From assembly GCA_020848035.1 (NCBI GenBank), contig JADLAX010000014.1:1-64000 (forward strand): a stretch of 64,000 nucleotides of DNA. The letters run 5' to 3'. Under the pieces are notes generated by a model. It saw only the letters and a program-made list of their open reading frames with translations. It was not told where the DNA came from and did not search any database. Source of the stretch: Anaerolineae bacterium. GTDB lineage: Bacteria; Chloroflexota; Anaerolineae; Promineifilales; Promineifilaceae. This document shows, one piece after another, positions 16,357-26,098 of this stretch (the first letter of the stretch is position 1; each line of letters opens with the position of its first letter). The position numbers and the translations under genes were made by a program.

Positions 16357-19300
16357 GCCCCAACGCCTGTTCAGCCTGCTCAATTTCCCAATCCAGGCCA
16401 AGTTTGGTGAACTCCGCCACGGCCGTTTCCAACACCCCCTTACCCTGCTGTCCCCCGCTAAACCGACCCAAGTGCAGCCGCGCCAGCGCCGCTTCGTACG
16501 GCATCTCCAACTGCTCGGCCAGCTGAACGGCCATTGCCATCCCCCTCACCGCCTCATCCCGCTTACCCTGCAAAAACGCCTGCCACGCGGTGCAAATTTG
16601 TAAAGACGGCCGTCCAATCGGGTAAATTTTGCTGGTGGCCGCCAGCTTCTTCAGCCCGGCCGCGGCCCCAGCCGCCAGTGCTTCTTTGTCGGCGGCGGCG
16701 CTGGCCTGCTCCCAGAGCCAGAGGTACGCGGTGGTCAGGCTCACCACCGCCGCCAGCTGCACGTAGACCAGGATACGGCCGTTCACAAAATCCGGCAGAA
16801 ACGTCTCCAGCGTCTGGCGCAGACCCGCCGCATCCCCCTGCCGCATCTGGCAGCGAATGAGCGTGTCGTATGCGGCAAACTGGGTCAGCGTCACCGGCTT
16901 TTCCACGGCCAGCGCCGCCTGCGCCCACGCCATCGCCTCGTCGTAGCGGCCCAGCGGCACCAGCCCCGCCCCACGAAACGCCGTCGTCAGGGCGATCTGG
17001 TTACTGCTGTTGGTCGCTTCCCCGGCACGATGGGCCGCTTCCCGCGTCGCCAGCGCCGCTTCATAATTGCCGCGCACCGTCTGCACCTCGGCCATCGTGC
17101 CGTACGCCTGCGACAAAATGCGCCAGTAGCCAATGCGGTCCGCCAGCTCCGCGCCGCGCAGGCTGTGTTCCCAGCAGCGGGCCCACTCGCCCCAACCGCC
17201 ATAGGGCAGCGCCGAGGTCGCGTGGTAAAAGGCGCTGCTCACCGGATTATCGACCATCGCCTCAGTCGCTGCGCCCAGCGCCAGGTAGCGCCGCGCCAGC
17301 TTCTCCCGCCCCAGCGTGGAAATAATCCAACCCATCCCCGTGTACGATCGCACCAGTTCGGGCGATGGCCCGGCCTGCTCACCCGTGTTCAGCCCGTACA
17401 GCCCGGTAAACGCGCCTAGCAAAATATCGCCGGTGTACACCGTCATCTCGCCAAATTGGGACAGGCTGCGCAGCATCTCGATGTAGCGCGCCCGTTCGGC
17501 TGGTGCATCGGTGGCCACGTTTTGCGGCCACCAGCGGTGCCTGACCTGGCGCACCATCTGGCCCAACAGCCCCACCACCTGCCCCAGCGGTTTTGGCGGA
17601 ATGGCGCGGCCGAGCAGGGAAACGGCCGTCGCAAAATACCCCGTCGCCGCTGCCAAATTACCCGAATGGAAATAGGCCATGCCCAGGTTGCGCTGCGCCG
17701 CCGCCTTTTCCAGCGGGGTGGCGGGCAGCCCTGCCTGGTACAGCTCGATGAGGCTGCCCAGCAGGCGAATGGCGTCTTCGTAAGCGCCGTTGTTCACCGC
17801 CTGCTCGCCCGCCAGCGCCTTGTAACGCGCCTCTTTTTCGCGGTCGCCCGCCTCCTGCCAGTGGTAAGCCAGCGACGCCAGGTACGACGGATCGTCGGGG
17901 AACACCTGCTCGATGGCTTCGGCCACCTGCCGATGCCGCGCCGCAAGCCCGGCGGCAGGCTGTCCGGCCGCGTCGAGGCTGCTTAGCAGCGTTTCGCGCA
18001 GCTTGTCGTGGCTAAAGCGCCACCGCTCGTACTGGAATTCAAGCACGGCCGTTTCCGCACACAAATTCAGCCATCCATCCAAATCGCGGCCGCCCGCCAG
18101 GTGGCGCAGCAGCGGCAGATTCAGCTCGCGCCCCACCACTGCCGCCAGCGCCAGCAGCTCAAACGCCTCGTCCGGCACGCGGCGCAGGCGGCGCTCGATC
18201 ACCTTCTGCATGCCCTGGGCAAACAGGGCCATCGGCAGCGTGGCCATGCCAATCTGGTCCAGCTGGCCAATCTCCTCGGCCAGGGTGCGCACCACCTCGA
18301 CGATAAAAAAGACATTGCCCTCGCTCTGCTGCTGGAGCAGATTGACAATCTGCGGCTTCTGGCCGCCGTCGCCCAGCATGGAGCGGCTCAGGCGGGCAAT
18401 GGCCGCCTCGTCCAGTCGGCTCAGCTGAATGACGTGGGCTTGGGGCAGTTCCTGGGGCAGCAACGGCCGTTCATCATCGCGATACGTGCCCACCACCAGC
18501 AGCGGCAGGGTTGGCACCTGGGCCAGCAGCCGCTTCAGCACCAGCAAATCTTCCGACACCCACTGCAAATCCTCCAGCATGATGAGCAAGGGTTGGCTCT
18601 GCCGTTCGAAAACGGCCGCAATCACGTTCAGCAGGCGGATGTAGTTGGCCTGCGCCTCAATCGCGGGCGCGTCGGCCACCTCGGTGCCTAGCAAATTGCC
18701 GATGTCCGGCACAATGCCCTTCAACACGCTGGCCTCAAACTCCGATACCTCGCTCTGCAAAACCAGCGTGGCCAACACGGTGCGCCACATCTGGTACGGG
18801 CTGGCCCCTTCGGAGATGGCCTGGCCGCGCACCACCAGCGCCCCGTTCACCAGCGCCTGGGTGCGCAGCTCGTCCAGCAGGCGCGACTTGCCCACGCCGC
18901 TTTCCCCGGCCACCAGCCAGCCGCTGCCCTGCCCGGTCATCGCCAGGTTCAGCGCCCCGGTGAGCTGGGCCAGCTCCGCCTCGCGCCCCACAAAGGCGGC
19001 CGCCCGCAGGTAGCTCTCGCGAATTTCGATGCTTTCGGTCTGGGCCTCGCCAAAACCAGCCTGGGCCAGGGCCGCCAGCACCGCCCGCGCCGAGCCAAAC
19101 CGTTCGGCCGGATCTTTGGCCATCAGCCGCCCCACCACTTCACGCAGCGCCGGGGCCACCGGCAGCGCGTCCAAATCGGGCGGCACGCTCAAAATCTGGC
19201 TGATGAGAATGGGCAGCGACGGCCCGGCAAAGGGATGGCGCTCGGCCAAAAGCTGGTAGGCCACCGTGCCCAGGGCGTACAAATCGGAGGCGATGCTGGC

Positions 19301-19897
19301 GGTGCCGGACTGAAACAGTTCGGGGGCCATGTAGTTGATGGTGCCCACGACGGCGTCGCTGCCCGCCTGGGCCGCAAAATCGCGCTCCACCGCCAGACCA
19401 AAATCAAGCAGTTTGAGCTGGTCGCCGACAACCAGCATATTGTCTGGCTTTAAATCGCGGTGAATGATGCCGCGCTGGTGCAGGTAGGCCAGCGCTTCCA
19501 GGGCTTGCTGCAAAAAGGCGAGCTTGAGGGAAAACGGCCGTTCCGCACAAGCATCCACCACCGTCTGAGCATTGTGCAGCAGCTCCATGGTGAAATACGG
19601 CCGTTTCTCCCCATCAAAGCCATAGTCCAGCACGCTGATGATATGCGGGTGGCGCAGCGAGGCCAGGGTGCGGAACTCCTCAGCCAGCGCCACGCGAAAA
19701 TCGCGCGACTCGTCGCGGGAGGCAAACTGGAGCTGCTTGCCCGAAATCAGCACCCGCTTCAGCGCGATCAGGTCGCCCGTCAGCCGGTCCACGGCGCGGT
19801 AAACAGATCCCATGCCGCCGGAACCAATCTCGCTAACAAAGCGGTAGCGATTGTTGAAAAAAGGTGCCAGGGTGGGTTCAGAAGCTGCCAGTGTCAT
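16352..19897 (-). CDS. Ser/Thr protein kinase fused to an AAA/STAND ATPase and TPR region
   Basis: The 1181-residue protein starts with a complete kinase domain: glycine loop GSGGMGSVY (26-33), Lys47, HRDLKPDN with Asp148, and DFG Asp165. An ATPase follows with Walker A GESGVGKS (331-338) and a Walker-B-like LLIMLEDLQW. The C-terminal half is helical TPR-like repeats (for example AYEDAIRLLGSLIELYQAGL). The order resembles PknK/AfsR-type regulators, but there is no C-terminal DNA-binding domain. It therefore probably acts by phosphorylation and nucleotide-gated assembly. The AATTACCC hairpin overlaps its 3' end. It stands alone, so its target is unknown. Confidence 0.92.
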   Translation of the reverse strand: MTLAASEPTLAPFFNNRYRFVSEIGSGGMGSVYRAVDRLTGDLIALKRVLISGKQLQFASRDESRDFRVALAEEFRTLASLRHPHIISVLDYGFDGEKRPYFTMELLHNAQTVVDACAERPFSLKLAFLQQALEALAYLHQRGIIHRDLKPDNMLVVGDQLKLLDFGLAVERDFAAQAGSDAVVGTINYMAPELFQSGTASIASDLYALGTVAYQLLAERHPFAGPSLPILISQILSVPPDLDALPVAPALREVVGRLMAKDPAERFGSARAVLAALAQAGFGEAQTESIEIRESYLRAAAFVGREAELAQLTGALNLAMTGQGSGWLVAGESGVGKSRLLDELRTQALVNGALVVRGQAISEGASPYQMWRTVLATLVLQSEVSEFEASVLKGIVPDIGNLLGTEVADAPAIEAQANYIRLLNVIAAVFERQSQPLLIMLEDLQWVSEDLLVLKRLLAQVPTLPLLVVGTYRDDERPLLPQELPQAHVIQLSRLDEAAIARLSRSMLGDGGQKPQIVNLLQQQSEGNVFFIVEVVRTLAEEIGQLDQIGMATLPMALFAQGMQKVIERRLRRVPDEAFELLALAAVVGRELNLPLLRHLAGGRDLDGWLNLCAETAVLEFQYERWRFSHDKLRETLLSSLDAAGQPAAGLAARHRQVAEAIEQVFPDDPSYLASLAYHWQEAGDREKEARYKALAGEQAVNNGAYEDAIRLLGSLIELYQAGLPATPLEKAAAQRNLGMAYFHSGNLAAATGYFATAVSLLGRAIPPKPLGQVVGLLGQMVRQVRHRWWPQNVATDAPAERARYIEMLRSLSQFGEMTVYTGDILLGAFTGLYGLNTGEQAGPSPELVRSYTGMGWIISTLGREKLARRYLALGAATEAMVDNPVSSAFYHATSALPYGGWGEWARCWEHSLRGAELADRIGYWRILSQAYGTMAEVQTVRGNYEAALATREAAHRAGEATNSSNQIALTTAFRGAGLVPLGRYDEAMAWAQAALAVEKPVTLTQFAAYDTLIRCQMRQGDAAGLRQTLETFLPDFVNGRILVYVQLAAVVSLTTAYLWLWEQASAAADKEALAAGAAAGLKKLAATSKIYPIGRPSLQICTAWQAFLQGKRDEAVRGMAMAVQLAEQLEMPYEAALARLHLGRFSGGQQGKGVLETAVAEFTKLGLDWEIEQAEQALGQ

Positions 19898-19930
19898 GCG
19901 GTTGTATCGGGTCTTACGGGATAAGTGATT

Positions 19931-19974
19931 GACAAGGTGACAAGGTGACAGGGTGACCAGGTGACCAGGTGATG
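19931..19974. repeat. Tandem 8-bp repeat (GGTGACMA)
   Basis: Five consecutive near-copies of an 8-bp unit (AAGGTGAC, AAGGTGAC, AGGGTGAC, CAGGTGAC, CAGGTGAT) lie just upstream of the kinase start at 19897. Confidence 0.85.
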
Positions 19975-20075
19975 CTCCTTGTCGGATGGTCCGATTATAC
20001 GCGGTTTACCTCGGGATGCCTCAAAAATCTCGGTGAAGCTCTGTGTCTTCTCGGTGGCTCTCTGTGTTCCGCTTG

Positions 20076-21323
20076 CTACTCGAACCGCAGCGCGTCAATC
20101 GGATTGAGCGCGGCGGCGCGGGTGGCCGGGTAGATGCCAAAAAAGAGCCCCACGGCCACGGAAAAGCCCACGGCCAGGGCAATGGAGTTGAAGGTCACCG
20201 AGGTGTCGAGTTCGGGTACGGCCGTACGCACCGCAAATGCGCCAATGACTCCCAGCACAATGCCCAACGTGCCGCCCAGCACCGCCATGATCACCGCTTC
20301 CGTCAGGAACTGGCCCAAGATGTCCAGCCGTTTGGCCCCCACCGCCTTGCGCAGGCCAATCTCCCGCGTCCGCTCCGTCACGCTCACCAGCATGATGTTC
20401 ATGATGCCAATGCCACCCACCAGCAGCGAAATCGAGGCAATGGCCCCTAAAAACACGGTCAGCACGCTGGTTACCGAGCCAAACGCATCCAGAAAATCCT
20501 GCTGCGTTAAAATCTGGAAATCATCTGCATCGCGGAAGTTAATATCGTGCGACTGGCGCAGCACTTCCGAGGCGTCGATGATGGCTCCATCAATCGCCGC
20601 CTCATCCACCGCTTTCATCAGGATGGCATCGACCAAAAATTCCCCGGTGCGCTGGCTGCGGTTGTTGAACAGCCGATCCTGCGCCGTGGTCAGCGGCACG
20701 ATGGCCACATCATCCCGGCTGCCGCCAAACATGCCCGCGCCCTGCGAGGCCAATACGCCCATCACGCGGAAGGTCAGCCCGTTGATTTTGATCTCCTCGC
20801 CAATCGGATCGACATTTTCGGGGAACAGGTTGGTGACGGTTTCTGGACCAAGAACGACGACACGGGAACGGCCGTTGTACTCCGTCGCCGTAAAAAATTC
20901 CCCCACCGCTACTTCCAACCCCCACGCCACCAGGTAATCGGGCGTCGACGCCCGCAGCGCCACCGAGCGCACTTCCCCCGCGTAACGCAGCTCCGCCTCG
21001 CGCAGCAGCGAGGGCGCCACCGCTTCCGCACCCGGCAGCAGCGCCGGGTCAGTCAGCAGTTCCACATCGCGCAGCGTCAACGACGACTCCACCAGCGGAT
21101 CGCTGCCCGGTCGCCCCGGTTCCTCTTGCGCGGGAATAATAAACACCAGATTGCTGCCCAGCCCAGAAAACTGCTCGGCAATAAAACGCGTCACCCCGTC
21201 GCCAATCGACAGCAGCGTAATCACCGCCGCCACGCCAATCATGATGCCCAGCATCGTCAACGAAGCGCGCAGTTTATTCGCCCCCAGGCTCGCCAAAGCA
21301 ATCCGCAAATTCTCAACAACCAT
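20076..21323 (-). CDS. MacB-like ABC permease (second of two)
   Basis: The FtsX/MacB permease has one N-terminal membrane helix (ASLTMLGIMIGVAAVITLL), a large extracytoplasmic MacB_PCD domain of about 230 residues, and three C-terminal helices. The block LLVGGIGIMNIMLVSV then TERTREIGLRKAVGAK is the coupling-helix region. The ending YPATRAAALNPIDALRFE is typical. At 415 residues it is the size of a MacB-type permease without its fused ATPase. It is last in an adaptor-ATPase-permease-permease unit and is a paralogue of the gene just upstream. A different partner in the same pump or a second pump sharing the ATPase are both possible. Confidence 0.92.
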   Translation of the reverse strand: MVVENLRIALASLGANKLRASLTMLGIMIGVAAVITLLSIGDGVTRFIAEQFSGLGSNLVFIIPAQEEPGRPGSDPLVESSLTLRDVELLTDPALLPGAEAVAPSLLREAELRYAGEVRSVALRASTPDYLVAWGLEVAVGEFFTATEYNGRSRVVVLGPETVTNLFPENVDPIGEEIKINGLTFRVMGVLASQGAGMFGGSRDDVAIVPLTTAQDRLFNNRSQRTGEFLVDAILMKAVDEAAIDGAIIDASEVLRQSHDINFRDADDFQILTQQDFLDAFGSVTSVLTVFLGAIASISLLVGGIGIMNIMLVSVTERTREIGLRKAVGAKRLDILGQFLTEAVIMAVLGGTLGIVLGVIGAFAVRTAVPELDTSVTFNSIALAVGFSVAVGLFFGIYPATRAAALNPIDALRFE

Positions 21324-21335
21324 AATTTCTTCTAT

Positions 21336-21398
21336 CCACAGATTTCGCAGATTACACAGATTAAAAATTTCTATCTGTGAAATCTGTGTAATCTGTGG
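21336..21398. repeat. CAGATTTCGCAGATT-family inverted repeat
   Basis: Arms CCACAGATTTCGCAGATTAC and its near complement ending ATCTGTGG flank a short A/T loop. It lies between the two permease genes. Confidence 0.85.
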
Positions 21399-21403
21399 CC
21401 AGT

Positions 21404-22648
21404 TTATTCATATCTCAAAGCATCAATCGGATTCAGCCGCGCCGCCCGCGTGGCGGGGTACAGCCCAAAAAAGAGCCCCACCCCGGCCGAAAAGCCAATG
21501 GCCAGCGCGACCGAATTCCAATCAACGGCCGTATCCAGCAGCGGCGACAAATTGCCAATAACGGCCGCACCAATCGCGCCCAAAATCAAACCAATCACCC
21601 CGCCCACGCTGGCAATCACCACCGCTTCCACCAAAAACTGCGTCAAAATATCGCGGTACTTGGCCCCCACCGCCTTGCGCAGACCAATTTCCCGCGTGCG
21701 CTCCGTCACGCTCACCAGCATAATGTTCATGATGCCAATGCCACCCACCAGCAGCGAAATCCCGGCAATCACCCCCAGGAAAATCGTCAGCACGCCGGTA
21801 ATCTCACCAAACGCGCCCAGCAGTTCAGATTGGCTCAAAATGGTGAAGTCGTCCTCATCGCGGAAGGTGATGTTGTGCTCCTCGCGCAGCACCGCTTCCA
21901 TCTGGATAATCGCCGCATCCTGTCGATCCTCGCTGATCACCTGGGCGTAAATCACATCCACGCGCAGCTCACCATCGGCCCGGCGCGCCGGAAACAGCCG
22001 CTGCTGCGCCGTGGAAATGGGCACCAGCACCACGTCGTCCTGGTCGTTGAAGCCAGAACCGCCCTTCTCTTCCAATAGACCAATAATCCGGAAGTTCACG
22101 TTGTTGATGCGAATATCTTCGCCAATGGGAAACTCACCCACCTCAAACAGCGCTTCATACACTGACTGGCCAATGACGGCCACGCGGCTGCCGCTGGCCA
22201 CATCTTGCTCGGTGAAAAAGTCGCCCAGCGCCGGGTAAAAGTTGCGCACCAGGGGAAACTGCGTGTTGGTGCCGGAAATGGTGGTGCGCGCCTCCTCTCC
22301 CCCGCGTGAAACGATGGCCGGGCGGTCGTAGCTGGGCACCACACCCAGCAAATCCGGCACACGGAAGGGATCGGCCAGCGCCTCCGCGTCGGACAGCGTC
22401 AGCCCCGCCCCGCCAGACCGGGCCGGACGCGGGTCGGTGGGGTCCTCATCGCCAGGAAAAACAAACAGGAGATTGTTGCCCAACCCCTGGAACTCATCGA
22501 TGACCACCGCCTCCACACCGCGCCCCACGGAAATCAGCGTAATCACCGCCGCCACGCCGATGATGATGCCCAGCATGGTGAGAAAAGCGCGCAGTTTATT
22601 GGCGGTAATGCCGACGAGGGCCAGGCGAATGCTTTCGAGTAAGTTCAT
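21404..22648 (-). CDS. MacB-like ABC permease (first of two)
   Basis: Same architecture as its downstream paralogue. It has an N-terminal helix (AFLTMLGIIIGVAAVITLI), a MacB_PCD domain and three C-terminal helices with LLVGGIGIMNIMLVSV and GLRKAVGAKYRDIL. The 414 residues end in YPATRAARLNPIDALRYE. The two permeases share long identical blocks in the C-terminal helices but differ widely in the extracytoplasmic domain, so substrate-facing parts have diverged. It should dimerise and be driven by the ATPase at 22744-23493. The ATG at 22648 has no strong ribosome site and lies after a repeat. Confidence 0.92.
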   Translation of the reverse strand: MNLLESIRLALVGITANKLRAFLTMLGIIIGVAAVITLISVGRGVEAVVIDEFQGLGNNLLFVFPGDEDPTDPRPARSGGAGLTLSDAEALADPFRVPDLLGVVPSYDRPAIVSRGGEEARTTISGTNTQFPLVRNFYPALGDFFTEQDVASGSRVAVIGQSVYEALFEVGEFPIGEDIRINNVNFRIIGLLEEKGGSGFNDQDDVVLVPISTAQQRLFPARRADGELRVDVIYAQVISEDRQDAAIIQMEAVLREEHNITFRDEDDFTILSQSELLGAFGEITGVLTIFLGVIAGISLLVGGIGIMNIMLVSVTERTREIGLRKAVGAKYRDILTQFLVEAVVIASVGGVIGLILGAIGAAVIGNLSPLLDTAVDWNSVALAIGFSAGVGLFFGLYPATRAARLNPIDALRYE

Positions 22649-22664
22649 GGTTTATGAATGTTTT

Positions 22665-22740
22665 GTTGCAAGTAGCAGGTAGTAAGTTGCAAGTCAATTT
22701 GACCAGGTGAACCTGCAACCTGCCACTTGCAACCTCTCAC
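22665..22740. repeat. TTGCAAGTGGCAGGT-family inverted repeat
   Basis: GTTGCAAGTAGCAGGTAG and GTTGCAAGTC are answered by CCTGCAACCTGCCACTTGCAAC. A relative is at 48137-48209. It separates the ATPase and first permease genes. Confidence 0.8.
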
Positions 22741-22743
22741 TTT

Positions 22744-23493
<750 letters not shown>

Positions 23494-23514
23494 GTTTACC
23501 TTTACCACTTAACT

Positions 23515-23542
23515 CTCGTTCCACGCTCCGCGTGGGAACGAG
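23515..23542. repeat. CTCGTTCCACGC hairpin
   Basis: CTCGTTCCACGC and GCGTGGGAACGAG form a hairpin with a one-base bulge. A composite relative is at 47172-47249. It separates the adaptor and ATPase genes. Confidence 0.8.
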
Positions 23543-23564
23543 CGGATCGCTCTGTGGCCAAAAC

Positions 23565-25109
23565 CTATTCTTCCGACCCGAAGATGTTGAACCCTTCGCG
23601 GTCGTTGGTCAGCACCACGGTGTCACCCGCGCTCAGCCCGGCCAGCACCTCGCTGAACTGCTCGTTGCGCAGGCCCGTCTCTACCACCACTTCTTCGATG
23701 ATGCCGTCGACCTGCAAGACATTCACAAACGCCTCACCCGTCTCCCGGTTCAGGCGAATGGCCCAGTTGGGCACAATCAGCACATCGGCCACCTCATCCA
23801 CCACAATCGAGGCGCTGGCGCTCATGCCGGGCCGCAAATCCTCCGCCTGCGCCGAGTCGATGTTGATCGTCACCAGGTAAGTCACCACACCGCCAGAGCT
23901 GGCCGAGGTGGGGGCAATTTCAGCGATGGTGCCAGATACGGCCGTATCCGGCAGCGCATCCACACTCACCTCAACTGCCTGCCCCAGGGCGATCTGGTCA
24001 ATGTCAATCTCATCCACGCTCACCGTGATGTGAAACGCCTCTTCATTCACCACCGTGATGGCCGGTTGGCCGGGCGAAGCCAGCTCACCCGCATTGATCA
24101 GCACATTAGCCACCGTCCCGGCCAGCGGGGCCACAATTTGCGACTGGGCCAGCCGCAGCTGCGCCAGCTCCAGATTGGTTTGCGCCGCCGCGATCTGCGC
24201 CTCCAGCACGGCAACCTCGTTGTCGCTCAGCGGCTCCAACAGGCGGTCGTACGCCGCCTGGGCTCGGGCCAGATTGGCCTCAGCCGCCTGCACGTTGCCC
24301 TGCGCCGCCTGTACACCCGCCTGGGCATTGGCAATCGCCGCGTCGGCTAACTGGATGTCGGCGGGACGAGCGGCCGTTTGCACATCGGTCAGCGCCGCCT
24401 GCGCCGCCGCCAACGACGCATTGGCATTGGCCAGCGCCGCCCGGGCGGCCTCCTCCGGTGCACCCAAACCAGGGCAAATTTCATTGCCAGCAGGGTCGGT
24501 AAAACATTCAATCGTCCGATTGTAAGCATCTTGGGCATTTTTCTGCGCCAGCTCAGCCGCTGCCAGGTTGGCTTCGGCCTGGGCCACCTGTCCGGGTGTC
24601 GCCCCGGCCAACAGTTGGGCCTTTTGGGCGTTAGCTTGCAAAACGGCCGCTTCCGCCGACGCCAGATTTGCCTGAGCCACCGTCACATTCGCCGCCGCCG
24701 CCGCAATGTCCGCCTCGCCGCTGGCCAACGTCGCCGCCGACGGCTCAGCCTCCAGCCGCTGCTGCAAGGTCAGCTCCTGAATGCGCAGGGCGTCTGCCGC
24801 CTGCTGCACCGCCAGAGCCAGCTCGTCGGTGTTCAGCGTGGCCAGCACATCGCCTTCTGCCACCACCTGGCCACGCACCACGTTCACCTGCTGGATGGTA
24901 CCACCCAGGCCAAACGTCAACGACACCAGCGATTCCGGCTCGATGGAACCAACCGCGTTCACCGTGGCCGTTACCTGGCCCCGTTCCACCGTCGCTTCAC
25001 GAAGGATTTCGGGAACGGCCGTTTCCGCTGCTACCTGCCGCTGTCGCACAATAAAATATCCCGCCACCAGCAGGATAATCACGCCCACAATAATTCCAAT
25101 TCTACGCAT
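23565..25109 (-). CDS. HlyD/MacA-type membrane-fusion adaptor subunit
   Basis: The 514-residue protein has an N-terminal membrane anchor (IIVGVIILLVAGYFIV). A lipoyl half-motif (GSIEPESLVSLTFGLGG) follows, then a very long Ala/Gln-rich coiled coil (about residues 95-330). The second lipoyl half (IVAPLAGTVANVLINAGEL) and beta-barrel/MP domains come next. The coiled coil carries repeated AQAxLAxAxA heptads and an insert CFTDPAGNEIC with two cysteines that could bridge. In a monoderm cell it would act on the outer face rather than reach an outer-membrane channel. It is first in the operon; a Rex-like site lies about 105 bp upstream, nearer to rex. Confidence 0.9.
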   Translation of the reverse strand: MRRIGIIVGVIILLVAGYFIVRQRQVAAETAVPEILREATVERGQVTATVNAVGSIEPESLVSLTFGLGGTIQQVNVVRGQVVAEGDVLATLNTDELALAVQQAADALRIQELTLQQRLEAEPSAATLASGEADIAAAAANVTVAQANLASAEAAVLQANAQKAQLLAGATPGQVAQAEANLAAAELAQKNAQDAYNRTIECFTDPAGNEICPGLGAPEEAARAALANANASLAAAQAALTDVQTAARPADIQLADAAIANAQAGVQAAQGNVQAAEANLARAQAAYDRLLEPLSDNEVAVLEAQIAAAQTNLELAQLRLAQSQIVAPLAGTVANVLINAGELASPGQPAITVVNEEAFHITVSVDEIDIDQIALGQAVEVSVDALPDTAVSGTIAEIAPTSASSGGVVTYLVTINIDSAQAEDLRPGMSASASIVVDEVADVLIVPNWAIRLNRETGEAFVNVLQVDGIIEEVVVETGLRNEQFSEVLAGLSAGDTVVLTNDREGFNIFGSEE

Positions 25110-25214
25110 TGCTACTTAACCGACTCCTTGTTGACGACGCACCGCCAACAGCCATAATGCTGGTTTCAAATACCTGGGCAAAACCTTTGCAGCATCACCT
25201 TGAATTATACGAAA

Positions 25215-25232
25215 CTGTGAAAAAATGCACAG
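25215..25232. promoter_or_regulatory. Candidate Rex operator between the adaptor gene and rex
   Basis: CTGTGAAAAAATGCACAG is an 18-bp imperfect palindrome (CTGTG/CACAG) in the 303-bp divergent region. It is 181 bp from the rex start and 106 bp from the adaptor start, so it might act on either. Confidence 0.5.
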
Positions 25233-25308
25233 ACAAGCCCCTAAAATCACAACAATTGTTAACCTTTGATCCAGGTCTATTTGCTGCGCATTTTTTCTTA
25301 TGTTAGAA

Positions 25309-25326
25309 TTGTGAAAACTTACACGA
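25309..25326. promoter_or_regulatory. Candidate autoregulatory Rex operator
   Basis: TTGTGAAAACTTACACGA lies 87 bp upstream of the rex GTG. The left half is a perfect TTGTGA; the right half is degenerate. Rex genes are commonly autoregulated. Confidence 0.5.
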
Positions 25327-25412
25327 ATAAGTTTGGCAACTATTCTATCAGGCAGTTCTTCATTACCTTATCTACAGAATAAAACTCTGTACCGACGCGA
25401 GGACAATACGCT

Positions 25413-26033
25413 GTGACAAGTGAAATCCCAGACATTGTCATTGGCCGCCTACCCATCTACTTGCGTGAACTCACCCGTTTAGCTGAAGAAGAAGGCAGAA
25501 TCAATACCTCTTCCCATGAGCTGGGCAAACGTTTGGGCATCAGCTCCGCGCAAATCCGTAAGGATTTGTCTCATTTTGGCGAATTTGGCAAGCAGGGCAC
25601 CGGCTACCACATCAATTATCTCATCGAGAAGCTGCGCGAAATTTTACAGCTCACCAAAGAGTGGGATGTGGCCCTGGTGGGTGCCGGTTATCTCGGCCAT
25701 GCCCTGGCCCACTACCACGGCTTTGAACATCGCGGCTTTCGCATCTCCTGGATCTTCGACAACGATCCCAGCAAAATCGGCGAACAGATGGATCAGCTCA
25801 TTGTTTTGGATGTTGCCTCGCTGGAAAAGGTCGTCCAAGAGAACAAGGTGAAGGTTGCCGTGATTGCTGTGCCTGCTAACTATGCGCAAGAAATTACCGA
25901 CAGGCTGGTGGCGGTTGGCGTACGCTCCATCTTAAGTTATGCCCCTATTCACCTCAACGTGCCGCCTGGCGTAGAAATCAGCTACAGCGATCCCGTCATT
26001 CAGCTCCAGCGCATGACGTATTACTTACCCTAG
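25413..26033 (+). CDS. rex: Redox-sensing transcriptional repressor Rex
   Basis: Rex senses NADH/NAD+ and releases DNA when NADH rises. The 206-residue protein has the winged-helix N-terminus (RLPIYLRELTRLAEE, then ELGKRLGISSAQIRKDLSHFGEFGKQG). A Rossmann domain follows with ALVGAGYLGHALAHY (GxGxxG-type), then the C-terminal domain-swap helix. The GTG start at 25413 gives the normal length; an AGG lies 11 bases upstream. The gene is alone, followed by a terminator. Candidate operators occur upstream of itself, the bc operon and the atp/membrane-protein divergent region. Confidence 0.96.
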   Translation: MTSEIPDIVIGRLPIYLRELTRLAEEEGRINTSSHELGKRLGISSAQIRKDLSHFGEFGKQGTGYHINYLIEKLREILQLTKEWDVALVGAGYLGHALAHYHGFEHRGFRISWIFDNDPSKIGEQMDQLIVLDVASLEKVVQENKVKVAVIAVPANYAQEITDRLVAVGVRSILSYAPIHLNVPPGVEISYSDPVIQLQRMTYYLP

Positions 26034-26051
26034 CCCATCCCAAACTGCAAT

Positions 26052-26084
26052 AAAAAAAGCCCTGGCCAGTGCCAGAGCTTTTTC
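26052..26084. terminator. Bidirectional terminator between rex and mreB
   Basis: AAAAAAAGCCCTGGC and GCCAGAGCTTTTT form a hairpin with a single mismatch, flanked by A- and T-runs usable from both strands. The two genes converge here. Confidence 0.88.
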
Positions 26085-26098
26085 ATTCAGGACCATTT

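Noticed and set aside
24378-25157. 259-codon open frame on the plus strand
   Set aside because: It is antisense to the Ala-rich adaptor and is an Arg/Gln-rich shadow of its repeats.
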